64,000 bases of DNA, from the NCBI GenBank assembly GCA_028023455.1, contig JAQFVV010006199.1, forward strand, positions 1,860,001 through 1,924,000, in the 5' to 3' direction. Source of the stretch: Epiperipatus broadwayi (taxonomy: Eukaryota; Onychophora; Udeonychophora; Euonychophora; Peripatidae). A program made the position numbers and the translations under genes. The notes below the pieces were generated by a model, which was given only the letters and a program-made list of their open reading frames with translations, was not told the DNA's origin and ran no database searches. Positions 49,334-61,699 of this stretch are shown piece after piece (positions within the stretch are counted from its first letter, which is position 1; every line of letters begins with the position of its first letter).

Positions 49334-49624
49334 TTATGTGGCCCATTTCTTCGATACATCAAAGCAAGTGTCTTTTCTATTTATAGTATTAATATTTCCA
49401 TTAATGTAGAATGCTTCTTTTATTTTTCTCTTATGATCATTCGATTCCATGCATAAAATTACAGGATTAGCAGGTGTAAAGTTGTGTCCAAATTTCATGG
49501 CATGCTCCAAAAATACAGAAGATGTATTGTTGTTCTTCTGAGCTCTATTGTAAGTGTATATGTGTTGAGCAAGTCTAGTATTAATAGTAGCTTTTATTTT
49601 ATAAAAATCAAAATAAATTAAGAT
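49334..49624 (-). pseudogene. Penelope-like element endonuclease-region remnant
   Basis: On the minus strand the frame is open from 49624 to the stop at 49334-49336. It reads NTRLAQHIYTYNRAQ, then SSVFLEHAMKFGHNF, ESNDHKRKIKEAFYINGN and NTINRKD. This pattern (R-x-x-x-H, S-x-x-x-x-H, GH, then a K/R-R-K-x-K-E-A-x-I block) is typical of the second half of the GIY-YIG endonuclease of Penelope-like retroelements, which nicks DNA for insertion. The N-terminal GIY-YIG part and the RT are missing, and a TAG closes the frame upstream. It is therefore a 5'-truncated fragment, but about 95 codons remain uninterrupted. It faces the opposite way to the PLE relic at 61.7-62.8 kb. Confidence 0.8.
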
Positions 49625-49979
49625 AATCTATATTATAAATTAAATAAATGTTAAAATCAATTTTAAGGTTAATGACTAAGAAATAAAATTAATTTATTGC
49701 TCAAACTGAGTTTTCTATTAATAAAAGATACTTTCATCTATTAATATTTAATTCTGAATATTTTTATGTATTTAGAATGTTTTGTGTTGTTTTTGTATAT
49801 ATTTAGTTAACTTTTTACTCTGGAAAATCCTCAGAATTATCTATACATCCTATAAAAATACTAATTCTTAATGGTACTTAATTAATTTTTGCATAAGGCT
49901 GAGAAACATGTGCAAATAATTTAAGAATATTGATTCTGCTTTTAAAATATTAAGTAATTGATTTTATATTATATATATA

Positions 49980-50808
49980 ATAAGAGACTTGTACTCAGAC
50001 TTTTAAACTTCCTAATCTATCCAATCCATCCTATACAAGGGATATACATGAACACATATGTGTGAAAAAGATAAATGATCTCCAATATACTTATTTTGTG
50101 CTAATCTGGCACTCATCAGTTAATCTAGATCACTATCTTTCACATATACATACAATCATTCCTCAGTTTAAGATAGCAAATCTTCAAACTTTAATGGACA
50201 AGCTTCAAACTTCTCCACTACTCAACTCTTCAGCCATCCATTTGATTGAAAATCCAAGGATGGCATGCTTAAAAACATTGTTGATGCCAATATTATTGTC
50301 ATACCCATGTTGACCTTGAGTCAATTTGATCCCTTATGTATAGAACCATAATGTCCATTTAAATACGCAAAAGAGGAATGAGTAAAGTACAGGCTGAATA
50401 CATAATATTTAAATATAATTTACATTAAGTCTAGTATAAACAATATACATATATTTAAATATTACAGATTCAACCTTTATTCTACCCATCCTTTTTCTGT
50501 ATAATTAAATGAACATATTAAGGCACTATGTGTGAGGGGTCAGACTGACTTAAGGTCAACATGGTTATGATAATAATATTGGCATCAACAAGGGCTTTGA
50601 GCATTCTTTCCTCAAATTTTTAATGAAATGGATAGCTGAAGAGTTGGAGAGTGGAGAAGATTGAAGCTTGTCCATTAAAGTTTGAAGATTTGCTATTTTA
50701 ATATAAACTGAGCACTGATTGTATATATGTATGTGATCATGTGTATCAGTTATATAAGATGGATTGAATAGATGTAGGAGCTTAAAAGTCTGAGTACAAG
50801 TCTCTTAT
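49980..50808. mobile_element. foldback element, family 1, long copy (~829 bp)
   Basis: The outer ends are ATAAGAGACTTGTACTCAGA and its exact reverse complement TCTGAGTACAAGTCTCTTAT. The arms pair for roughly 270-350 nt, including AAACTTTAATGGACAAGCTT against AAGCTTGTCCATTAAAGTTT, and GATGCCAATATTATTGTCAT against its near-complement at about 50560. The loop is about 200 nt. A block in the loop (AGTCTAGTATAAACAATATA, about 50430) recurs just outside the right end (about 50812). The 83-codon frame at 50062-50313 lies wholly in the left arm and is not a gene. Same family as 20772-21244. Confidence 0.85.
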
Positions 50809-52630
50809 CAAGTCTAGTGTAGGCAATATACATATTTTAAATATTTATTTATACAAAGAATCATTTTAACTGAAATGAATAATTTATTTAGATATATTCT
50901 TGTTTGTAGTTTTAATTTTATAATTTTTTAATTATACTGTTTCTGTGTTAATGTATCCTTATTTCAGCTGATTATCCGTCTAAAAACAAATTAATTGGGA
51001 CTAATTTACAATATTAGTATCATTGAAAATATTTTTTCTTTTTTCCAAAATAATTTCTAATCTGAGGCATTTTTGCAGTTTTCTATTAGTGATAGTGTTT
51101 TATCTATTATCTTATTTTTACAAAAAATATCAGTTGTCATATAACTTTTCATTATTATTATTATTATTATTTAATTTTAGTTTCCAATAGCTATCATCAT
51201 TTTCAACATTATTGATCCACTATAGGATTAAAGTGTCTTCAAGTTTAATCTGGTTTCACCAATCTATAACTTCTTTTTCACATTACAATAAATTTATTAT
51301 TTCATCAAACTATCTCACTTTGGAAATCAGTTTCGTAATTCTTTCAGTGATGACAGTGATATTTAATAGTTTACTCACTATATTTGTTATTCTCAATATG
51401 CATTTTTTATATTTCACTGAGTGATCTGAAGTCTTTCTATTGATCTTCTGTTAAGTGTCCAAGTCTTAAATTTATATATAAGAATTGATAAAATATTTTC
51501 ATTACAAACATTCCTTTGCAAACAATTTGAGTATATTTGGTTTTAATCTTATTTTTACCAAACACACTTCATCCAACTTTAACACTATGATTAATTTCAT
51601 TCATTATATTTTTTAACTATATTAATAATGTTACAAATGCATTTATAGTTGTTAATTTTTTAATTTATGATAATTAATCTTGTCTGTATGATTTGGTATC
51701 GTGGTAGAGTGACAAATTCTGGAGTTTAATGGATCAAGCCTAGATTTGTCACTTCTGGTTTTGGAACTTCTTGTGAATACCAAAGCATTAAAACCATTTG
51801 ATTATTTTATATAAAAATCTTTATTTTGTTCTTCTAAGAAGTTCCATTGAACTTAATTTTAGTTTTTTTAACATGTATCTTTAGTCCTAATTGCTGATTT
51901 TCATATGATAACTCTTGCAATATTTCTTGAATCTCTCTCTGTAGTGTTATTTTCAACGACAACTACATTATTTGTAAAATCAAGATGCATTAAATAATCT
52001 TCATTTATTTCTATTATCTTAAATTCCTATTTTAATCCATAAAATACTTCTTATAGAACTTCTGAAAAATGTTTTAGGGATATGGGATTAACCTATCATA
52101 CATCTTTGTCAATATTAATATCTCAGTGGCATCCTATAATCTAATAACTCTTGTTGCATTTTAATAAAAAAAATTTCACTGTGATAATCTTCAATATCTA
52201 TATTTTGGTGATCCACAATTTTAATCCCTGTGGAAATACTTTTTCTATTTTTTTTTATCATACAAATTCTAAGTATAATGGCAACTCATATTCATTAGTC
52301 ATTTAGGTGTAGTTTATCTCAATACTTGATGTAATCTACTATGCTAAAATATCTAATAATATTGCATATTAAAAAGCAGATTTTTAGATATTTTTTGATT
52401 TGCTTTTTTTTTTTTTTCATTTTACATATTGCAAGTAGATTTAAAATATCATCGATTTTATTATTATATAACTGTTGGATATTTTTATATGTTGAAATAT
52501 TTTGATTTCATCAATGAGTCATTATCATTTTCTAGAATTAGAACAGTGAAATACATATATACTATCATAAAAATGAAATATATTATGTAATTATTTGTTT
52601 ATTAATATAATATAATTTTAAAACTACAAT
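50809..52630. other. A+T-rich stretch without supported genes
   Basis: An (ATT)n tract lies at about 51151-51173 and a weak tRNA-like fragment at 51692-51750. The 70-codon plus frame at 51212-51424 is low in complexity and unrecognised. Confidence 0.45.
51692..51750 (+). repeat. degenerate tRNA-like fragment
   Basis: TTTGGTATCGTGGTAGAGTG resembles an A-box region. GGATCAAGCC, about 30 nt later, resembles a decayed B box. No tail is identified. Confidence 0.3.
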
Positions 52631-52631
52631 G

Positions 52632-53580
52632 TTTATGTGATGTGATGTGATGCACTGTGACTTTTCCTTATACGGAATCAGGAATCTCTCAGAAACTATG
52701 CCCAGAGAAACCTGTTAGCCACTTTGACTTCCCTTTCCATTCCCCATCCCACGTTTCCTATATTCTTCTCTATCCTGTTCCATCCCATTTCCACAACATA
52801 ATCTTTGTCAACTCCATGGCCTTTATATCTAAAACCTCTTATCTTTTTCCAAATCCAGCATAAAAAACAATAAGCTACTTTCTGTATAATCACTCTGTTC
52901 ATATTTATTCTCCCACAACTTCATTATTTGTATCCTTGTTGCTTTCAGACATTTACATTCAATTAACAGATGTCTAATATTTTCTATGCCTTCCTTACAC
53001 AACTTGCAGACTGAACCACCATATTTTTCCATTTATGTGCATATTCCATTGTTGCTAAGATCCTGTTCAAGCCTTAAACAGTAAACTACTTTCCTTGGTA
53101 ACTTAACTCACACCCAATATTCTGTTTCTATAAATATTTAAACTCTTTCTACTCTCTACATCAGCTCTCCAACTTCCTATTCTTTATTAATGCATCTATT
53201 CTTCTATCCCATACCTTAACACTATCTCACTCAACAATTCTTCTAACATAATCATCCCACCTTTTGTATAAGTATACTGTCATAAATTCTTTATCTAAAT
53301 CTTCTGCATATCGCATTACCGTTCACATCCATCTTGTTGTCTGCTCTTTATTCATAACCCAATTAGATACTATTTTGGCCACTCTTTTATTATCCATAAA
53401 CTGCAATCTATCAAACATTTTAATTTTGCTTTTTGCATCTCTCATATAAAAATTTGACCATCCCATTTCTCATTGAATTGCCTCCTTTGCCATCCACACT
53501 TCTGCATCTAATGCATGTCTCCCTACTTCTCTTTGTAATTTTTCTAAGTAATCTAATACCACTATGATAGGTAGTGCATA
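52632..53580 (-). pseudogene. LINE (non-LTR retrotransposon) C-terminal remnant with short-repeat 3' tail
   Basis: On the minus strand, from about 53580, the frame reads LEKLQREVGRHALDA, MAKEAIQ, a stop, then EMGWSNFYMRDAKSKIKM and RVAKIVSNW. This matches the region after the reverse transcriptase in LINEs, where an 'LE+LQ...GR' block is followed by 'GW'. Frames then break several times. At about 53008-52955 a zinc-knuckle-like C-x2-C-x8-H-x4-C follows (CKLCKEGIENIRHLLIEC), the usual C-terminal motif of several LINE clades. The 3' end, at lower coordinates, carries about three ATCAC units (GTGAT on the plus strand, 52635-52652), as in LINEs ending in short tandem repeats. RT and endonuclease are missing (5' truncation). 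The clade is not assigned. Confidence 0.8.
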
Positions 53581-53960
53581 AAGATGCCCTCTATTTAATT
53601 AAATATGAAACTTAGATTTCTTGGTACTGCTTAATAGCTAATAAGTGGAGAAAAAAAGTCCATGAAAAACAGGATGGCAATTTTAGAAAATCTTTAATTT
53701 GTTTGAATATTGTTATATGTGAAAATGTGGAAAATGTTTATGCAAACATTTGTTAATTAGTTTACTTTTTATTTTTTATGTGTTTGTATGTGCACGTTTT
53801 ATTGTGTATAAGTGTTTATAAAATGAAACGCACATATAAATATATGTGCAAAAACTTCAGTGTAAATAAATAATCACATTTAGTGAATAAAGTAGTATTT
53901 TTTTAATAAATAAATTGAGAAAGAACTAACATGGTATAATATTGTGCAGTACTGAAATCT

Positions 53961-54033
<73 letters not shown>

Positions 54034-54746
54034 TCTGATCACACATTCTTGTTTGAAAACGGATAATGATGAAAACCTATATTATGAGATGAAATGAAAG
54101 ATTTAAACATTGTTGTGTAATGTTAACCCACTGAGTTTCTGACAGAGTGTTATAAGAGTTATCTACTTCAGATAGTCTTGAAATGATGGATAATGCAGAT
54201 GAGTTAAGGTTCTTTATTTCTCCAGACAATCTGGGATAATCTCTAAAGCAATAAGACTTGATGGAATTTTTTTTTAATCTTATGCTGATACACTTTTGAA
54301 AAACATTATTATGTGTTGTTTTTTTAATTCTTCAAAATGTTTTTGTAGAGATTGTAATAGTCATGTGATCACATGTGTTACTTTAATGCTATATTTCATT
54401 CAAAGCATATATTCCATAATTTTATATTTTAGTTTCTTTACAATCTGAAACACTCTGTTAAATTTCTGTAATGCAAATCATTTTGGTTTTACTTTTCTTC
54501 TTCCTCCTCTTTTGCGAGTTAAAGTTAGAATTTTTTTTATTGCCTTCAATATGTTCTTTAATTTCTGTTATCAATCAATTTTCATGTTGCCTGAATAATT
54601 TTTAAACATTTTCTGTCAATCTTTGGAAAGCCTTTAAACTTATTCTCAATCTCTCTCCATATAATCTTTCAACACATATTTATCATTTTTAACTTTAATT
54701 CATTTATTTTTGCTTTTATAAATGTTATCACACCTGCAATAATATG
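53581..54746. other. A+T-rich stretch with a 64-bp (AT)n tract
   Basis: Perfect (AT)n occupies 53967-54030. No gene or other element is recognised. Confidence 0.5.
53967..54030. repeat. (AT)n microsatellite, 32 units
   Basis: Uninterrupted alternating A and T for 64 bp, the longest simple repeat in the window. Confidence 0.95.
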
Positions 54747-54756
54747 TTTTGCAGTA

Positions 54757-54888
54757 AACATCACATGATCACTATCTCTTATTCTAGCACATAATTGTTA
54801 TTAAACAAGGCAAAACTCTCCATACAGTGCCATTGATTACTGTGGTTGGCACAGAGTGGCACTACTGTATGGAGAGTTTTGCCTTGTT
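54757..54888. mobile_element. foldback element, family 2, minimal copy (~130 bp)
   Basis: It starts AACATCACATGATCAC. AAGGCAAAACTCTCCATACA pairs with TGTATGGAGAGTTTTGCCTT around a loop of about 25 nt. TTTTGCAGTA is present on both sides (54747-54756 and 54887-54896), so an 8-10 bp target-site duplication is likely. The internal segment seen at 26.2 and 61.0 kb is missing. Confidence 0.85.
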
Positions 54889-54896
54889 TTGCAGTA

Positions 54897-57800
54897 CTTC
54901 ATTAGTTGAGCATTAGAGTTGCACTAACACACTGAATAATATTTTGGTCAAGTTGTTGCAGCATTGAGGTAGCATTTGGATGTAAAAATCCAATTTCCAC
55001 TATTTTGTTTTCATTGCATATTCAGGATGTCCAGAGCATTGTCTAATAGCAATTTAATTTTGAATTCAAACTCTTTTTGCCATGGGTATTTTTTTTTAAT
55101 TTAGGGAACCAAATAATGGCAGAAGTTTTCCATATGATTTAGCTCAAGATTTTTGTGTTTGCAGAACATAAGAAGTTCTTAAATTGATAAATAACTTCTA
55201 ACATAATTACCTGATCTGTAGCATTGGCACATGGCATTTAAGTAAATCCTTCTATATTCTTTTGCCTAGTTTACTGCTTTATGAATATATCTAATTCATG
55301 ATCTTTTTTTAAAAATAACAAAGTTTTATCACAATTAATTAAATATTATTCTTGAAGCTAACTCTTTTCTTCAATTCTCAGAAAGCAAGCAGTCTCATAA
55401 TCAGAAAATGTAGCATCTGTTGAAATTTTATTTTTTTTTAAAGTTGATATTGACTTCTGAATCCATAAAACCATTCCTTACTTTTAGAAAATAGCTTGAT
55501 ATGCCTTTGTCTATGGATCTTTTGAGGTAAAGATTTGTTGGTGCAATACATTATAATCTATTGGAATTTTTTTTTTTTTCAAATTCTCTGTCACACATTA
55601 AATGTTTGTTTGTTTTGTTTTCAGTTAGTAAATACTTATCCTGCACTGTATATGTTTTTTTTTCTATACAATTCATATTAATTAAATATCTGATCTGCTT
55701 CAGCATTTGATTTTTTTTTTTTTTCTGAAAACAAATTTGGCTATTTTCCTTCAAAATATAAATTTATTATTGCTACTATTGTTACATGTTGATTAGTAGG
55801 GAGTTAGAAAGGGGGGTTAATTTTTTGTTTCAATAGTTATGTATCTGTATTGAAGATCCCGAGTGTGTTTTATTGCTTGTTGTGTTAATATTTTCTTGGG
55901 CGTCTTATGTGGCTATTTTTATTTTCTTATATAAAAGAAGGACTCCACTATTTTTTTTTAAGTTTATAGATTTTCTACCACATTAACTTTGTGCTTTGAG
56001 GTTATTCTACATTAACTTTTATGATTCTAATCCAAGCAAAAGAGTAACCCATTTAATGCTTACACTTAAATTGTAATAACAAATCTCAATGAACATGTGA
56101 GATTTAGAGAATATATAAATCAAGAAAGTGACTGTTACTATACAAGCAAGCAATGTATGTATGTAAATTTGTGCTTTCTATTTTTTTTATTTATTATTTT
56201 AAATTATGGATTATTGAATCTGTGGATTTTTGAGAGTGCATTTATGATGATTTCACTGTATTTTGTTATATTTATCAATATATGTTCATATTTAAATGAT
56301 AAGGCAGACTTTTAATAGTCCACTACATTGTATAAGCATGTTCTACACCCTCTTATAAAGGAATGTTGAAGAAAAAAGCATTAATCATCAGACTTTGCCT
56401 AATGTCAAGTATTTAAGAGTTTTTTTTAATCCATGTTTTATTCTATAAGTAAAAATAACTAGATACTATTTACTAATCAATAATTTGTGATTAATTTGTT
56501 GACTATAAACTATCTATCTAAAAAAAATCTTATATTTGGAATTAGTACATTTTTTTAAGCCTTATATAGTTAGGGCATATATATATTCATATATAAATTG
56601 TAGAATTAAAATATTTTTTTATTAAAATATTTTTAAAAACATCTTTATCTAAGTACCCTTTGTTTCTTGTTTGTCTGTTTTGAGTAAGAAACTTTTTAAC
56701 TCATATTCTTCTTGTCTTAAATCACTATTTTATATTATAATTTCTGAATTTGCTTTAACAGTTGAGATATTAATTAGATTTATGTATTTATTTTGGAATC
56801 ACTTTTGGATATAGTTATTTTAAAGATTTTTGTTAGTTTGTATGATTATGTAGCTTGCTAAATGTATTGTTTTATTCTTATTGTTTTCTTAAAATCTTGA
56901 TAGTTGAGTTTATATGTATTATGTGTTTGTTAATTATTCGTAGGTTTCCTTATGGAGTGCTTGTTGTCAGCTTCTTTATGTTGGGATAGGATATATTGAA
57001 GGAGTGGTGTTTTTGAATAGAATGAATATGCCTTTTTGCGATTGAACAGATTTTCTTCATCTTTGAAGATATTAGGTAATTTTTGAAATTTTTATATATT
57101 TATATGTTAAATAAACAAATACTAGTACTATTTTAAGTCTATTACATATATTATTACATTGCTTTTAAAAAAAAAAAAAGTATATCTGATAAATGATCTC
57201 TAAAAAGTATTTTTAATAAAATACACCAAACTCAAGCCATGTTTTAAATACAATGAGGTCTGGTACTGTGACAACTTAAAGAGCAAACAAACATTTTAAC
57301 AAATAACTGTAGTTTAGTTGACAAGTATCAAGTGTGCTGCCTTCACAACTTTGACACAAATCATTGATGAAAGTATATTAATAATTTTTTATTAATCATC
57401 AATTAGACTAGAGATTATTCAATAATGAATAATATTTCTGTAGTGTAATTTTCATTACACCATTCTTCTTTTTTTCACTAAATTATAATTTATATGATAA
57501 ATATAAATGGATGCAGTGATTATTAATGTGGTAGGCATCTTTCTTACATACAACTTAGTTCTCACTTTAGTTTTATTCTTCTTCTATCTTTAGTGGTCAA
57601 AATATTGTATATATTTTTTTCAAAAATATTTAAAATCTTTCTGGAAACAGTAATACTTAGCAAAAATTTTATCACACTAATTATTTGTCTCAATTTTTTC
57701 AAAATCTTAGACAAATAATATGATATTTTCATTTTGGAAAAATTATATTTTAAAAGAAAATTGTAAATGTTTTCTCTGCTATGTACTTGAGAGTGAGAAA

Positions 57801-59133
57801 AGATATCAGAAAAAAATCAAGAATATTGACTGGAAATACTGCAAATAAAATTGAATAGTATTTTTTGTCTTTCCATACATACCTATTACTAGATAAAGAC
57901 TTTTACCCTAAAACATGCTTACTGAGAATTTGAAACAGAGAGAAAAAAACTTTGGTAGCTACAATCCTGCTATTTTTGAATAAATTCTGATTTGTTTTTT
58001 AAAGTGTATATCTTGTTATTCATGGAAAAAGAGTTTTCATTTTTTTATATATGTGATCAAGTTTTTTCTTATTTAATGAGTATCAATAATATCTCACATT
58101 CTTGTCATTTGTTTAAGAATTAAGCATTTTTCCAGCAAAAAAAAAAAAAAGATTGAGTTTTACATTATATTTTTTTGTTTCAATAATGCTTTTTGTTCAT
58201 ATATATATATAAAAAAGAATCTAGAAATTGTCAATAATAATTTTGTAGTAATAAGTCTATTTGAATCTGGTCACATTATTCAATAAGAAAATAATTATTC
58301 TGCCTTAAATAGAACTGATTTCTGTTATATTTTTATTCATATTCCTTTTTGTTTTATAGTTTTTAACAATTACTATGTAGCATTATTAAAAAAAAAAAAA
58401 TTCTGTTGTAACTAACATAGTTTCTAATCTTTACTTAAACCTATAGAGTCTACTTTAAAAAAAAATCCCCTTTTGGTTTATAATTGTTAATTAAGTAATA
58501 TTTACTAAGGCTATAAACCTCAAGAGTGTGTGCATGAAAATGCGAAGGTAGGGACCTCTATAGGTCTTAACCACAAGCTTATGCTTTGGAAGAAAATAGA
58601 GAAACCTTTCTTTACTTCAACCTACTTTCTATATAAATAGGTGAAGCTGAAGCGGTTAGATCTGAGAGTGTGAAGCTATTCAATACTTCACTGATTAAGT
58701 CCACAATTCCTATTACATATTAGTACTCACGAAATCTTTCGATTTACAATTAAATAAATAAATAAGAAATTACTTATGAATAGCATTTCATGAATATTTG
58801 GTAGATTAGTAATTTATGGAAAGACATTTGACCCATTAAAAATAAGTATTATTTAATCATCAAATCGAAAATTTAAAAATCAATAACTGAATTTTGCACT
58901 AGAACAAGAAAATAAACAAATTCACAGGAAAATAAATAAATATTCAAAATAGTTTATAACTATTATTGTTATGTAATTATTAGTCATGCTCATATATAAG
59001 TAAGTTGAATAGAATTAAAATTTTGAATAAATTTTAGTCTTAAATTATTTGCGTGGATTATATAAAAGAAAAAAGTAAAGATATTTTTTGGATATATAAA
59101 TATAAATTCAATGTATCTTGTTAATGAAGACCC
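54897..59133. other. A+T-rich stretch without supported genes
   Basis: Short frames at 55551-55754 (minus) and 56097-56315 (plus) are low in complexity. No element is recognised. Confidence 0.45.
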
Positions 59134-59311
59134 ATACCTCTAGGAATTTAGATGTGAATCTGTCATTTAGTACGATTGATTGCTCATACTCGCAATAGAT
59201 GGCACTGGGGTAGAATATATACATACCTCTAGGAATTTAGATGTGATTCTGTCATTTAGTACGATTGATTGCTCATACTCGCAATAGATGGCACTGGGGT
59301 AGAATACATAG
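59134..59311. repeat. 89-bp tandem duplication
   Basis: ATACCTCTAGGAATTTAGAT starts at 59134 and 59223. The two 89-bp units differ at only a few positions (for example GTGAATCTG against GTGATTCTG) and both end at GGGGTAGAATA. The unit's interior (ACTCGCAATAGATGGCACTG) is less A/T-rich than the flanks. It produces the spurious 72-codon minus frame at 59167-59385. Confidence 0.9.
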
Positions 59312-60637
59312 AATAAATTCCAACTCTTAATACATAAATTTATATTAATAATATGGTTATCTAAAAAAAAAAAGCAAAAAAGCAATATGTATGTCAGGAA
59401 GCAAGGTAAAATATTTTTTTTATTTATGTTTTTTATATGATATTAGCAATAATAAGTCTCTCTCTTTTTTTTTAATATTTAAATTGTATTTCAATAATAT
59501 ACTTTATTGTGCAATAAATAAGTTACATGAATTTTACAATGTTTTTGCCAGTGTTACAATGGCATGACAGGTCTAACAAATGTCCTATCAATTAGAAAAC
59601 TTACAGCAATGTTCAAATAGGTTTACAAGTTATTAGTTACTGGGTACATTTTAACATAAATGATTACAGTACAATTAAAAGAGATAAGATTAAATAGAAA
59701 TATTTTACAGTGTAGAAATATTTACATTAGCAATTATACATTTATTATTATTTGTAATGATTTCTTTCTTTTTAAATATTTAAATTGTTTCTTTTCCAAA
59801 AATATTACTTTTTATTGGGATTTATTATTGAAAAAGATTTAAAAAAAGTTCAAATTTATTATGATCAGAATTGTGTCTTTCTCTTTTCTTATATTGATTT
59901 ACATTTTACAGTTATGAAATTTACAAAAAAAGTGCTGTAAAAACCTTGAATATATATGTGTGTGTGAATTTGCTATCATTAGTTAAAATTGTCTTCTATG
60001 TTCTGTTTTCTTTCTTATTTCTACTCTTTGTCAGCTTAATGTTATTTGCTTCTTCTCTATAATATGGATTTATGTTAAAAGCTGCAATGAGAATCTATCT
60101 TTTTACTTTTTTTTTTTTTTTTGTTATGGTTGCTGTTATTGTTGTTGTTTTGTTTTGTTTTTACTTCTTAAAAAAATATTTTACTAATAATGTTTTTATT
60201 GGCTGGCAGCAATATAGAAAAAAGTTGTCAGTAGTTATGTTATCCTAGAACTACCCATGTTAAACTCAAAGAAAAGGCACTTGTATGTTGATATCACATC
60301 TAGTGATCATTGATTACTTGAGATCAGAGTATATGGCTTTGGAATAGGTTAAATAATTTACTGTTCCTGGTATAGATGTTGAAAGTAAATTGGAAGAGTT
60401 CTATGATATTTTGTTTTATTTTAAAAAACAGTCATAAATTATTTCCATTTACTATGTTAAAAAATTTATGATTACAAAAATGTTAATATGGTTTATGAAC
60501 TTTATATGGCATTATTAGAGGATACTGTGGTAAAACAGAATCTATTGCAAAATGAATTGGGGTGTATATTTATTGTTTGCTGTCATTTTTTTAAATATAT
60601 AGTTTATCATATTTTAATTTAATATTAATTAGGTAGG
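59312..60637. other. A+T-rich stretch without genes
   Basis: No coding or structured element was recognised. Confidence 0.45.
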
Positions 60638-60647
60638 TAGATAGATA

Positions 60648-61373
60648 TGTTAAACCACCAAACATCACATGATCACAATATCTTATACTAGCACATAATT
60701 GTTATTAAACAAGGCAAAACTCTCCATACAGTAGTGCCACCCTGTGCCAACCAGAGTAATCAATGGATGCCAGAAGGCTTGTGCATAAAATTCCTATCTA
60801 GTGCCTACTCATCCAATATCCCCAGACTAGGGATTTTATGCACAAGCCTTCTGGCATTCATTGATTATTCTGGTTGGCACAGAGTGGCACTACTATATGG
60901 AGAGTTTCACTTTTTTTATTAACAATTATGTGCTAGTATAAGAGATTGTGATCATGTGATGTTTGGTGGTTTAACACCAATCCTGCCTAATAGGATCATG
61001 GTGGCTGTGGTTATTAAAGAGCCAAAGACACCAAAATGTATGGGTACTGAACTGAATTCAGCCCCATATGACTATATAAGCTATTGAGCTTAGATTGAAA
61101 ATATTATTGTGTTTTCCAATTTCATTCTCATAGTTTTGTATTTAAGTAGAGATAAAAGGTGACTGCTAGAGGGTTGCATTAGATCCTAAGATCTAGGTGC
61201 AGTGCTTTCAAATCCAAGGCTCCTCACTGATGAAGGCCACAAGCCAGAAACTAGTTTGGGGATATTGGATGAATAGGCACTTGATAGGGATTTTATGCAC
61301 AAGCCTTCTGGCATCCATTGATTACTCTGGTTGGCACAGGATGGTACTACTGTATAGAGAGTTTCGCCTTGTT
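60648..61373. mobile_element. foldback element, family 2, composite copy with a 327-bp palindrome
   Basis: The first part (60649-60975) is a near-perfect palindrome. GTTAAACCACCAAACATCAC at the left is answered by GTGATGTTTGGTGGTTTAAC in near-complement at the right. Arms are about 145 nt and the loop about 30 nt. The second part (about 61000-61373) matches the internal region and right arm of the 26.1-kb copy, for example CACCAAAATGTAT, TTTTATGCACAAGCCTTCTG and ending GAGTTTCGCCTTGTT. TAGATAGATA occurs directly before (60638-60647) and after (61374-61383), a possible target-site duplication for the whole 726-bp unit. The 62-codon frame at 60734-60922 is a by-product. Confidence 0.85.
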
Positions 61374-61699
61374 TAGATAGATAAGTATTTTGAAGTTGTG
61401 ACAGCCTATGTTTTGATTTATTGTGGGAACTAGGCTATAAGATACTATAATCATATAATATGTCTGTATAATTATTGATTTTATTATTAATATCATCACT
61501 GTTGTCATATAAAATTATATTTTTTTTATTTTTGATTAAGTATTAAGGACATTTGTTTTTCCATTTTTCACTATCTAGTTGCCTTTGTATAAGAATTAAT
61601 AAAGGTACTGCCCAACAATGTCCATGTGTTGATTTAATTGTACTTTCTAGAAAAGTTTTTGTAATTATATTTTGAACTTTTTCCACCATTTAAAATTGA

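Noticed and set aside
60734-60922. 62-codon frame in the foldback
   Set aside because: It lies in the arms and loop of a family-2 palindrome.
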